From Candidatus Cryptobacteroides faecigallinarum (GTDB lineage: Bacteria; Bacteroidota; Bacteroidia; Bacteroidales; UBA932): a stretch of DNA of 48,945 bases. A program made the position numbers and the translations under genes. Positions 17,601 to 25,023 of the stretch are shown here, in pieces. Numbering within the stretch: the stretch's first letter is position 1; each line of letters begins with the position of its first letter. The notes beneath the pieces are model-generated. The model ran no database searches, was not told the origin of the DNA, and saw nothing but the letters and a program-made list of their open reading frames with translations. The stretch spans positions 1 through 48,945 of the forward strand of contig JADIMD010000121.1 of assembly GCA_017695015.1 (NCBI GenBank), in the 5' to 3' direction.

Positions 17601-17699
17601 ATGAATGACATATTCAGGGCGTCATCAGTGCGTGTGGAACGAGGCATCGACTATCCGTTTGCCCGCTCGGTAACATTCTCATTAGGTATAACATTCTGA
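14604..17699 (+). CDS. SusC/RagA-family TonB-linked outer-membrane transporter
   Basis: A 1031-residue TonB-dependent outer-membrane beta-barrel that imports nutrients with its SusD partner. A signal peptide ends in ENAAAQNG. It is followed by a carboxypeptidase-regulatory-like domain (VTDANDGYPLIGVSVMIEG... FSYVGYETI, about residues 45-110). The plug starts at ELNDVVVTGIYERKKES and contains the SusC-typical ILKDAASTAIYGSKASNGVV. The remainder is barrel, ending in an aromatic-rich strand with terminal Phe (SVTFSLGITF). Start chosen at ATG 14604 since the promoter occupies the region before it. It is the first gene of a six-gene operon, 10 bp before susD. No sigma/anti-sigma or hybrid two-component regulator is adjacent. 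The substrate cannot be told; no glycoside hydrolase is present. Confidence 0.96.
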   Translation: MINSIGAKCVILHIAAVMSAVVLSCFITAENAAAQNGTSETVELSGNVTDANDGYPLIGVSVMIEGTKTGAATDLDGNWTLEIPDSPCNITFSYVGYETIVKEYTGSNASSFSKVRMTTNAMELNDVVVTGIYERKKESFTGSSATFKGDELKRIGTQNILQSLQTLDPSFRIMENTQFGSNPNTMPDIEIRGKTSVAGLREEYGTDPNQPLFILDGFETTLETVMNLNMNRVASVTILKDAASTAIYGSKASNGVVVIETKAPARGRLQLSYKGDFGLEIADLSDYNLMNASEKLQFETLAGVYTDTTGDPFNQVRLDNLRNERLKAIASGVDTYWLSEPIRTGFTHKHNLYAEGGEDKIRYGIGLSYGNVAGVMKGSDRQTLEGNIDLIYRTGKFQFSNKLTINWLNTNDPAVSFSEYAYANPYYKKRNEDGSIDKYLYYPEEGTDDYPVTNPLWNAHLNNYDTSQSFGFTNNFIFEWFILDCLRFRAKFGITKNDQDDQTRLSPLHSQFDDMEDTEKGLFTQTMIRQLNYEGDVAITFGKLIAEKHMVNAVGGFNFSNNKSQNYGYSANGFTDDQFAAPSFANNYPEGESPEYSESLRRAVSFYINGGYAYDDRYLVDVNYRLDGASMFGTGNRFRNTWSAGLGWNIHKESFLTDRTDFFQMLKIRGSVGNPGNQNFSAYQAFTTYRFNGWMTNIFGTGVIVNDLGNPDLAWQETINYDIGTDITFWGDRVNITFDYYWKDTDPLLAIISTRGSMGVTSVALNAGSQKTHGWEATLRISPVYRPHDGINWNISINATSSKSKYANIGNSFSRLNEEGQSSLVGTTRYYDGGSPTAIWAVRSAGIDPATGQELFIKKDGSYSFTYDVNDEVVVGDTQPKLEGVLGTTLYFKGLYVGCYFRYQLGGQVFNTSLFQKVENIGTEDVYNNQDKRALYDRWSLNNREAYFKGISLVQTTDKSSRFVMDENTFTGESINIGYEFPDRLIRGLKLSALSVQMTMNDIFRASSVRVERGIDYPFARSVTFSLGITF

Positions 17700-17709
17700 C
17701 GGAACGATC

Positions 17710-19161
17710 ATGAAAAAGACAATAACAGCAATAATTACAGCGGCACTCTGCCTGCCTCTCCTGTCAGGATGCGGCAAATGGCTCGATGTGAAGCCATATG
17801 ACGAAATAGCGGAAGACGACCTGCTGTCCACCCAGGACGGGTTCATGAGGCTGCTCAACGGCATATACATCGAGCTCAACGACGACATGCTGTATGGTGG
17901 CGCGATGACAGTGGAAATGATAGAGATAATGGGCGGTGCCTACACCATAGGCTCTGACAATTCCATATGGGGAAACTACAACGACATAGCTTCCTACGAA
18001 TACGACACGGATTACTGGAGGACCAGATTCAGCGAGACATGGAACAAGGCATACTCCTTGATACTCAACTGCAATCTCCTCCTCGCCCAGATAGACGGCA
18101 AGCGGGAGCTTTTCACCGGCGACAACTACTATATCGTCAAGGGAGAAGCGCTTGCATTGAGGGCAATGCTTCATTTCGACATGCTCAGGCTCTTCGGTCC
18201 CGTATATTCCCGGCACCCTGAAGCCACCAGTATTCCTTATTATACAAGGTACTCAGTCACACCGGAAGATGCACAGCCCGCTTCTGTGATTGCAGAAAAA
18301 GTGCTTGCAGACCTCACCGAAGCGAGAATCCTGCTTTCAGTCGACCCTGTGATTACCGAGGGGACCAAAATGGAAGGTACCACGGACGGCTCGTCCAATT
18401 TCCTGAACTACAGAAGCCTGCGTCTCAACTATTATGCAGTGACAGGACTTCTCGCCAGGGCTAATCTCTGGTTCGGCAACAGGGAGCAGGCATACAACTA
18501 TGCCCAGGAAGTAATCCGTGCGGCAAACAGCGGCATATTCCCGTTTGTGGACAGGTCTCTTGTGACAGGCTCACCTGAAGACCCTGACAGGATTTTCTCT
18601 TCCGAGATACTGTTCGCCCTCTCCCACGCCCAGAGAGAAGAACTGTTCAACAATTATTTCGACCCGAGCAGACTTCCGAACTATGTGTTCAGGATGGACA
18701 ACGACATGTTCTCTAACAGGATTTTCGGAGGGACAGAGACAGGAGGCAACCTCGACGACTACAGATGCAGGGTCAACTGGATTGCCACGGGAAGCAACAG
18801 GTATTTCTACAAATATTCCGACATGGCCAACACAGGTGACATCCGCAATACGATGATCCCGATGCTGAGACTCGGAGAAATGTACCTGATTGCAGCGGAA
18901 ACACAGTCGGAAGACCTCGCAGCCGGAGTGTCCTACATCAACATACTCAGGTCCAACAGAGGTGTGAACAGCCTCGCTTCCCTTAACAACAGGCTGCTCC
19001 AGTACGAATACATAAGGGAACTTTACGGAGAAGGGCAGCTCTTCTTCATGTACAAAAGGATGTATTCGCCTGTGATGTTCTCCGTCACGGACAGCGAGAA
19101 TCCACAGCCGAGCGACGAGATATTCGTCGTCCCTCTCCCTGATTCAGAAACACAGAACTGA
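17710..19161 (+). CDS. SusD/RagB-family nutrient-binding outer-membrane lipoprotein
   Basis: A 483-residue lipoprotein that caps the SusC barrel and binds the nutrient at the cell surface. The lipobox is LLSGCGK (Cys21). The N-terminal SusD segment WLDVKPYDEIAEDDLLSTQDGFMRLLNGIY is characteristic. TPR-like helices follow (AEALALRAMLHFDMLRLFGPVY-type segment, about residues 147-170). The C-terminal SusD region holds MLRLGEMYLIAAETQ and YIRELYGEGQLFFMYKR. Length is slightly short of the usual 500-600 residues. It is closely coupled between susC and the DUF4843 gene. Confidence 0.95.
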   Translation: MKKTITAIITAALCLPLLSGCGKWLDVKPYDEIAEDDLLSTQDGFMRLLNGIYIELNDDMLYGGAMTVEMIEIMGGAYTIGSDNSIWGNYNDIASYEYDTDYWRTRFSETWNKAYSLILNCNLLLAQIDGKRELFTGDNYYIVKGEALALRAMLHFDMLRLFGPVYSRHPEATSIPYYTRYSVTPEDAQPASVIAEKVLADLTEARILLSVDPVITEGTKMEGTTDGSSNFLNYRSLRLNYYAVTGLLARANLWFGNREQAYNYAQEVIRAANSGIFPFVDRSLVTGSPEDPDRIFSSEILFALSHAQREELFNNYFDPSRLPNYVFRMDNDMFSNRIFGGTETGGNLDDYRCRVNWIATGSNRYFYKYSDMANTGDIRNTMIPMLRLGEMYLIAAETQSEDLAAGVSYINILRSNRGVNSLASLNNRLLQYEYIRELYGEGQLFFMYKRMYSPVMFSVTDSENPQPSDEIFVVPLPDSETQN

Positions 19162-19168
19162 CAATGCA

Positions 19169-19933
19169 ATGGAAAATATAATCAAATATCCGTTAATGAT
19201 GGTCATCGCTCTTGCAAGCATGTCCTGCGTAGAGCGCCACCCTGCCAATTTCGGGGAAATCACAGCCGTGTACTTCAACAACAGGGTGCAGGGCAATGTA
19301 TTATGCGACACTACGGATGTGACATTCGTATATGAGGCCGAAGACAGGATGACCGTCCCTGTAGCCGTACAGCTGCTCGGAAGGACAGCCGCCTATGACC
19401 GTCCTGTCGACATCAGCGTCACTTCAGATAATGCCGAGGAAGGGACCGACTACATCCTTCCCGAGAGCAGCAGTGTCGTCCTCCCTGCCGACGGGACATC
19501 ATTCGACTATAATGTAATCCTGCTCAGGACAGAAGCCCTGAAAACGGCAAAAAAGGAAATCATACTCGAACTGCACGCAAATGAATTTTTCTCTCTCGCC
19601 GTGCCTGAGCTTGAGCAGACCACCGACACCGTTTCCACGGTCAGGTACAGGATACAGTTTTCGGACATGTTCACAGAAGCTCCTGCGGCATGGGACGAGA
19701 GCATTCTCGGCACATTCTCGCAGGCGAAATTCGAACTTATCTGTGATGTGCTCGACATCGACCCGGCAGATTTCAACGATGCCGCTGTCATGACCCTGCC
19801 GCGGCAGATGTTCATCTACAACGAAATCACCTCATATATAGAAGACGAGACAGCCAAGATGGAAAGGGGTGAACCGTTTGACGAGCAGATCATTGACCCA
19901 CAGACCAACCGTCCGATAGAATTTCCTTCCTAA
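19169..19933 (+). CDS. DUF4843-like surface lipoprotein
   Basis: A 254-residue lipoprotein with a signal peptide and lipobox ASMSC (Cys ~18). The body contains paired beta-rich segments (VYFNNRVQGNVLCD, TFVYEAEDRMTVPVAVQLLG, GTDYILPESSSVVLPADG) typical of DUF4843 proteins, which regularly follow SusC/SusD pairs in Bacteroidales. It starts 7 bp after susD and ends 14 bp before the PKD-like gene. It is probably an accessory surface binding or scaffold protein of the importer. No catalytic motif is seen. Family assignment is by eye and by context. Confidence 0.75.
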   Translation: MENIIKYPLMMVIALASMSCVERHPANFGEITAVYFNNRVQGNVLCDTTDVTFVYEAEDRMTVPVAVQLLGRTAAYDRPVDISVTSDNAEEGTDYILPESSSVVLPADGTSFDYNVILLRTEALKTAKKEIILELHANEFFSLAVPELEQTTDTVSTVRYRIQFSDMFTEAPAAWDESILGTFSQAKFELICDVLDIDPADFNDAAVMTLPRQMFIYNEITSYIEDETAKMERGEPFDEQIIDPQTNRPIEFPS

Positions 19934-19947
19934 AATGACAAGTCGCA

Positions 19948-21531
19948 ATGAATAAAATATTTACATATCATCCTTGCTTGTGTGCAGCTGTAGTCATGGC
20001 CGTTGCCGTTTCATGCGCAAAGGATCTCGGGAACTACAATTACACCGACCTGAACGGACCTTCCATTTCCGGGATTCCGGAAACACTGGATGTCCTCACC
20101 ATGCAGACTCTTGCGATTTCTCCCGTCATCGAGGGAGGACTCCCGGAAGACAGCTATACATACGAATGGAAAGCCATCGACAGGAACAATGACAACACCG
20201 TCACTGAGATAGGCACAGAAAAAGACCTGAGATACAGGGTGGCACTCTCGCCGGGAGCATATTCCCTGTACTACACCATGACTGAACGGGAAAGCGGAAT
20301 AATGTGGCAGACTACTTCCTCTCTGACTGTAAGCTCTTCCATGTCGGAAGGATGGATGGTGCTGTGCTCCGACGAGGGCAGGACAGTCCTGGATTTCGCC
20401 TCCGCAGTCACATCGGAGACCTATCGCGATGTCCTTTCAGACAATCCTGACATGCCGCAGTACAATGGTCCGAGGCGCATCCAATGGCTTTCTTCCATGA
20501 CCGATGCCTCTTCGCCATACTATCTTCTGACAGACGACGGGGCGACAAGGCTGGGCAAAGACTCGTTCGAATGGACAGAGGAATACAGGCTGCTGTATGA
20601 ATCTGGAGCAGGAGAAGACCTTGTGCCATACTCCATTGTCAGCGCAGGATTCGGGAAAATGATTGTAAGCGGGACTGACTCGCACTATTGCGAAACGATG
20701 GGATTCAGCGGACTTTACGGAAGCGCAGTGAACAAAGGTTTCGAGTCGTCCCCTTATATAGGAGCCAATGTCCTGGCGACCCAGATATATGCCGCCGTCT
20801 ATCTGCTTTATGACACGACAAACAAGAGGTTTATGGGATATTGCCCACTTCTCGAAAGGCCGGATCTCGGGGCGCAGGAGCCTCTCGCAGACCTCGACAC
20901 CATGGGGGAAATCGCTGAAGGCATGGCATCTCCGGATGAGGAAAGCGTGGTGGGGACGGCATTCGACCAGTACCCTGAAGGATATGACCTCGTGTATATG
21001 GAAAACACGCGGTACGACCCCGGAAACGCATCAATGGGAGTCACTTATGCAATACTGGCAGACGGGGATTCAAGATATGTCTACGGCATCCAGTGCGGAG
21101 ACATGCTCAGATATGCAGACTGCCCATATGTCCTTGGCAAGGCATATTACGGAGACATCTCAGGATGTACGGGGATAACCGGAGAAGACAACCTGTTTGC
21201 CTTCAGCTCTTTGGGCAACTTCCTGTATTATTCGACCGGAAGCACCGTCTACAGGGCAGACCTGTCTGCCGTCCCTGTCAGCGCCGAAGTGCAGTTCGAG
21301 CTTCCGGGAGAGACGATAACATGCCTGAAATTCAACCTCTACCAGAATTCCGACAACAGCAAGAAATCATACAATCTCGTGGTGGGGAGCGAGACAGGCT
21401 CGGGAGAAGGCATACTCAGGATATATGAAGGCTATGATTCTGCCGGAGATTTCACGGGAGCTACCCCAGCAGAAGAATATGACGGATTCCATAGGATTGT
21501 GGATGCCACCTACAAGGAAAGGATATATTAG
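19948..21531 (+). CDS. PKD-like family surface lipoprotein (SusC/D-associated)
   Basis: A 527-residue lipoprotein with lipobox VAVSC (about Cys23) and N-terminal CAKDLGNYNYTDLN. A PKD/Ig-like module follows (TYEWKAIDRNN, LRYRVALSPGAYSLYYTMTERESG), matching the family that accompanies DUF4843 genes. The rest (about residues 130-527) looks beta-propeller-like, with repeated short strands such as GWMVLCSDEGRTVLDF and FAFSSLGNFLYYSTGSTVYR. It is probably a substrate-recognition or accessory protein of the SusC/SusD complex. Catalytic residues are not recognised. It is followed 9 bp later by the TlpA-like gene. Confidence 0.75.
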   Translation: MNKIFTYHPCLCAAVVMAVAVSCAKDLGNYNYTDLNGPSISGIPETLDVLTMQTLAISPVIEGGLPEDSYTYEWKAIDRNNDNTVTEIGTEKDLRYRVALSPGAYSLYYTMTERESGIMWQTTSSLTVSSSMSEGWMVLCSDEGRTVLDFASAVTSETYRDVLSDNPDMPQYNGPRRIQWLSSMTDASSPYYLLTDDGATRLGKDSFEWTEEYRLLYESGAGEDLVPYSIVSAGFGKMIVSGTDSHYCETMGFSGLYGSAVNKGFESSPYIGANVLATQIYAAVYLLYDTTNKRFMGYCPLLERPDLGAQEPLADLDTMGEIAEGMASPDEESVVGTAFDQYPEGYDLVYMENTRYDPGNASMGVTYAILADGDSRYVYGIQCGDMLRYADCPYVLGKAYYGDISGCTGITGEDNLFAFSSLGNFLYYSTGSTVYRADLSAVPVSAEVQFELPGETITCLKFNLYQNSDNSKKSYNLVVGSETGSGEGILRIYEGYDSAGDFTGATPAEEYDGFHRIVDATYKERIY

Positions 21532-21540
21532 AATAAGGAT

Positions 21541-22896
21541 ATGAATATGAAAAACATCATCTGTCTGACAATGGTCTCTCTGCTCTGCATCTGCTGCGCG
21601 AGAGAAAATACGGCAAGACTGGAATTCGAAGTGACAGACCCGGCTGCAAGCACCGTTGTAGTGGTCTGCCATACTGATATCAACGAGATAGCCCTCGATG
21701 AAAACGGCAGAGGGACCTGCATCCTCGATGGTATAGACGCAGCATATGCCAGAGTCTATTACGGGCCAGGGATGAAAAGGATATATGTGGAGAAGGGAGA
21801 CAAGGCAAAAATTTCTTTCCAGGGGAACGACTTCAACGGCACATTCCTGTTCAAGGGAAGGAAAGCCCCTGCGGTCGAATACCTCAACACAGTGGAACTC
21901 ACGGCAATGCCCGACGAGACCTACGCCCTTGATTTCGGGGAATTCCTGTCCAAGACAGAAAACAAGATCGACGATGCAATGAGACTGCTCCACGCACGCG
22001 ACCTTGCCGGCACGGGGAACTTCATTGAAATGGAAAAAGGAAGAATCACATACTCATATGCCAACACTCTCCTGATGTATCCCGTTGCGCATGTACTCAT
22101 GGCAAGAAACCCGATGTACCGCCCTGACGAGGCGTATTACGATGTCATCCGCAGCTATGCAGTGCAGAATCCGGAATATGCCGACCTCGACGAGTACAGG
22201 GAATTCATGGTGGAAAGCGCCCATGCCCTCGACCCTGCCAACAGGGATGTCAAAGAGCTGTACCCGAAACTTGTGGCAGAGATGAGATATATCGCCAACA
22301 ATTACACAGACGAAAAGGTCAGGCAGACTCTTCTGCACCATATCGCCATCCCATACATAGACAATTTCGGGACTGACGGCATCCAGGACATGATCAATAT
22401 CTACAGGACATATGTCAGCGACCCGTCAATGACAGAGGAGTTCAATGTCAAATGCGACAAATGGGACAGGAAAAAGCCTGGAAGGATGTCAGCCGATTTC
22501 ACCGCAGTGGATATAAACGGGCGTGAATATACATTGGATGATTTCAAAGGGAAATATCTCTACATTGACATCTGGGCCACATGGTGCCAGCCATGCAGGC
22601 AGGAGCTTCCTCATCTGAAAGTCCTGGAAGAGCAGTTCAAGGGACGGGCCATCACTTTCCTGAGCCTGTCAGCAGATTCCGACAAGAGCAAATGGGAAGC
22701 GAGAGTAAAGGAAGGCGACATGCCTGGGGTGCAGCTTTATCTTGGGAACAACAGCGATTTCCTGACGGCATACGGGATTTCGGGCATCCCGAGATTCATC
22801 CTGCTGGACAGGGACGGAAAAATCATCAATTCCGAGATGACCCGTCCGTCATCTGACGACACCGCGGAGATCCTTTCAGAACTGAAAGGAATCTGA
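21541..22896 (+). CDS. TlpA-like thioredoxin-fold lipoprotein with N-terminal DUF4369-like domain
   Basis: A 451-residue probable lipoprotein (MNMKNIICLTMVSLLCICCA, with Cys at residue 18 or 19). The first ~120 residues are a beta-rich DUF4369-like domain (GRGTCILDGIDAAYARVYYG). A helical middle follows, then a C-terminal AhpC/TSA-thioredoxin domain from about residue 317. The active site ATWCQPCRQELPHL has Cys349 and Cys352, and GISGIPRFILLDRDGKI contains the cis-Pro. The intact CxxC suggests a redox role outside the cytoplasm, reducing disulfides of substrates or of neighbouring lipoproteins. TlpA homologues often sit in peptide-linked SusC/D loci, which would suit a peptide substrate, but this is inference. 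Confidence 0.9.
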   Translation: MNMKNIICLTMVSLLCICCARENTARLEFEVTDPAASTVVVVCHTDINEIALDENGRGTCILDGIDAAYARVYYGPGMKRIYVEKGDKAKISFQGNDFNGTFLFKGRKAPAVEYLNTVELTAMPDETYALDFGEFLSKTENKIDDAMRLLHARDLAGTGNFIEMEKGRITYSYANTLLMYPVAHVLMARNPMYRPDEAYYDVIRSYAVQNPEYADLDEYREFMVESAHALDPANRDVKELYPKLVAEMRYIANNYTDEKVRQTLLHHIAIPYIDNFGTDGIQDMINIYRTYVSDPSMTEEFNVKCDKWDRKKPGRMSADFTAVDINGREYTLDDFKGKYLYIDIWATWCQPCRQELPHLKVLEEQFKGRAITFLSLSADSDKSKWEARVKEGDMPGVQLYLGNNSDFLTAYGISGIPRFILLDRDGKIINSEMTRPSSDDTAEILSELKGI

Positions 22897-22916
22897 CACA
22901 ACTTAATCACAGACTC

Positions 22917-24239
22917 ATGAAACTGATTCAATACATATTGCTTGCAGCCGTATTTACAGGCTTGGCACTCGCATGCGACAAGACAGGTCCGGAAGGAGGG
23001 AACACAGGGACTCCCGACGGATGCCCTGTGACATATGTAAGATTCCCCGCCCAGACCATATACAGCGGAGACAGGATACCTGTTATCGGCTCCGGATTCT
23101 CTGACAGGGCGGATTTCTTCCTCGTAAACACTGTCTCCGGCACCAGTATCGAGATTGCCGATGTAACGGTAACGGCATCAGGGATAGAAATGACAGTTGA
23201 CGCCGTAGCCGGAGAATACATTTTTGTCATCGAACAGGACGGCAGATGGGAACTTGGCACCATCACTGTGGAAGCCAGACCTATCGATGTCACAGTAGGG
23301 ACTTTCCCTCAATACTGCATACCTGGAGAATCATTGACTGTCACGGGAATGGGATTCGCAGAATCCGCGACCCTGACCCTTGAGTCTCCGGACGGGACCA
23401 GGACATCCCTCCGGACAGAAGCGAGCGAAAGCAGCCTGACAGCCATAATCCCTGACGATTCACCGAAAGGCAGGCTGAAACTCATAATCGTGCAGGACAA
23501 CGGGGAACAGACTGTCAGCAGCACTTTCTTTGTCACTACTGTCAAGAGGCTCATGACATTCAGGTCCACAGTAGGCAGCGGGGAATCGACTGTCGTCAGG
23601 GAACTTTCATTCACAAGGGACGGTGACGGCTCCGTGACAGGATGCTCTCCGTTCAGCCTTTCAGTGAATCAGGGGAGTGACGGACGCACGGAATACAACT
23701 TCACAGCATCTGCGGACAACGAAGAGGAAGGATATTACTCCTTCATCCTGAAAGTAGACCAGGGGAGGAACCGTGTGGTATCATCCACTTTCGAGCTCGA
23801 AAGGACAGACCCGGGAAGCGGACAGGTCACGACTGTCACTGAAGAGTTCCCGTGGGACTATGGCAACACAGGCTTCCTCTCATGGTACGACGGGAGGATG
23901 AGTAACGAACTGTCAGCGGTGGACGGCAACATCAATATCCAGGAGTTCGATGGAAGTTACAGATATGTATATGACAATAATGAACTGATAAACAATCCGT
24001 TCGGTGTAGACTGCACCATAGGGCTAATTGCAGGGAACTCCAGCGACTACATCCTTGCTTCCGCACTTGTCCTGGGCGCCACAGGTCAGAAATCCGCACT
24101 TCTCCCGTCAGGCATCTACGCATCTGGCACCGAAGCAGACCTTGTCAGCTACGAATATGACGGGGAGGGATATGTGACAAAAGCGTCATATGGAGAAAGT
24201 TCGTCCTTGCCTGTTGTCGTAGAATTCATTTACGAATAG
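22917..24239 (+). CDS. Lipoprotein with two IPT/TIG-like domains
   Basis: A 440-residue lipoprotein with lipobox LALAC (Cys20) and acidic CDKTGPEGG after it. Two consecutive IPT/TIG-like modules follow (RFPAQTIYSGDRIPVIGSGF at about 42-61, GTFPQYCIPGESLTVTGMGF at about 123-142). The C-terminal ~220 residues are beta-rich with YEYDGEGYVTKASYGE near the end, reminiscent of DUF4595-type proteins. It is the last gene of the SusC/SusD operon, 20 bp after the TlpA-like gene. TIG domains usually serve as binding or spacing modules in surface glycan- or protein-binding proteins. No enzymatic motif is seen. Confidence 0.7.
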   Translation: MKLIQYILLAAVFTGLALACDKTGPEGGNTGTPDGCPVTYVRFPAQTIYSGDRIPVIGSGFSDRADFFLVNTVSGTSIEIADVTVTASGIEMTVDAVAGEYIFVIEQDGRWELGTITVEARPIDVTVGTFPQYCIPGESLTVTGMGFAESATLTLESPDGTRTSLRTEASESSLTAIIPDDSPKGRLKLIIVQDNGEQTVSSTFFVTTVKRLMTFRSTVGSGESTVVRELSFTRDGDGSVTGCSPFSLSVNQGSDGRTEYNFTASADNEEEGYYSFILKVDQGRNRVVSSTFELERTDPGSGQVTTVTEEFPWDYGNTGFLSWYDGRMSNELSAVDGNINIQEFDGSYRYVYDNNELINNPFGVDCTIGLIAGNSSDYILASALVLGATGQKSALLPSGIYASGTEADLVSYEYDGEGYVTKASYGESSSLPVVVEFIYE

Positions 24240-24250
24240 CATGAATGGGC

Positions 24251-24281
24251 TTGATAATATGCCTGTCATTTTGTATATTTG
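24251..24281 (+). promoter_or_regulatory. Bacteroidota promoter upstream of the small lipoprotein gene
   Basis: TTG at 24251-24253, exactly 20 bp, then TATATTTG at 24274-24281. It indicates that the 184-residue lipoprotein gene is transcribed separately from the SusC/SusD operon, with a leader of about 35 nt. Confidence 0.8.
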
Positions 24282-24320
24282 TGAGGATTTAACATAATAG
24301 TCACTTAAAAATTTTTTACC

Positions 24321-24875
24321 ATGAAAAACAAATTCTTTATGCTTGCTGCAGCGACAGCTGCATGCTTCTCCCTTGTATCACTTACAAGCTGCGAAAAGGA
24401 CAACGGAAATGAAAACGGAAACGAGCCCGGAACCGGAGGAGAGTCAGCTGTAATCTCCATCGAGAAACAGTGGATCGGCTCTATAACCCAGGAGGGGCTT
24501 GAGGTAAAGCAGTGCTTTGACATCAATTACGGAGTCGAGGGAGGTGTACTTATCGGCCAGTATAACGAAGGATATGCATCCATGCTGCCTGAAGGGGCAG
24601 ATCCTGACAAATCATATATTGCAATGGTCATGGGACCGGACGAATTTGTAAGCGACACTCCTGACGCAGACAAGACTTCCGGGACAGTTACATACAAGAC
24701 CGACATGGATATGGATGGCACTGCAGAGACAGAAGTTACCCTTGAATATGCCAACCTCACCGAGAATTCAGTAGACATCACCTACAATGACCCTAATAGC
24801 GGATCTGCAATCAAAGTAAGCTGCACTGTAGCTCCTGAGGGGACGAAGGTATACACATATGCCGATTTGATGTAA
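24321..24875 (+). CDS. Small acidic lipoprotein of unknown function
   Basis: A 184-residue lipoprotein: signal peptide MKNKFFMLAAATAACFSLVS, lipobox LTSC (Cys24), then the acidic linker EKDNGNENGNEPGTGGE, which resembles a surface-export signal of Bacteroidota lipoproteins. The mature part is beta-rich and acidic (KQWIGSITQEGLEVKQCFDI, MDMDGTAETEVTLEYAN), and the end KVYTYADLM is short. No known domain is recognised. It is a single-gene unit with its own promoter (24251-24281) and terminator (24915-24950). It could be a surface-exposed accessory to the preceding import system, but nothing in it says so directly. Confidence 0.75.
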   Translation: MKNKFFMLAAATAACFSLVSLTSCEKDNGNENGNEPGTGGESAVISIEKQWIGSITQEGLEVKQCFDINYGVEGGVLIGQYNEGYASMLPEGADPDKSYIAMVMGPDEFVSDTPDADKTSGTVTYKTDMDMDGTAETEVTLEYANLTENSVDITYNDPNSGSAIKVSCTVAPEGTKVYTYADLM

Positions 24876-24914
24876 TTTCATAAAACAACTGTACAAGCGG
24901 TCACACCGCTTCCA

Positions 24915-24950
24915 AGGACAGTCCGGACCCCGGGCTGTCTTTTTATTTTG
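24915..24950 (+). terminator. Intrinsic terminator after the small lipoprotein gene
   Basis: GACAGTCCGG (24917-24926) pairs with CCGGGCTGTC (24930-24939), with one G-U, around a 3-nt loop and is followed by TTTTTATTTTG. Confidence 0.88.
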
Positions 24951-24962
24951 ATCAAAAGAAAG

Positions 24963-24970
24963 TATATTTG
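24963..24970 (+). promoter_or_regulatory. Bacteroidota -7 element for the nuclease gene
   Basis: TATATTTG lies 53 bases before the nuclease ATG and just after the preceding terminator. The -33 position is T-rich but lacks a clear TTG at 19-21 bp. Confidence 0.5.
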
Positions 24971-25023
24971 CGCCTTGCAAAACAGGACAGTGCAGCCGGC
25001 ACCACCCATAAAAATGGACACAT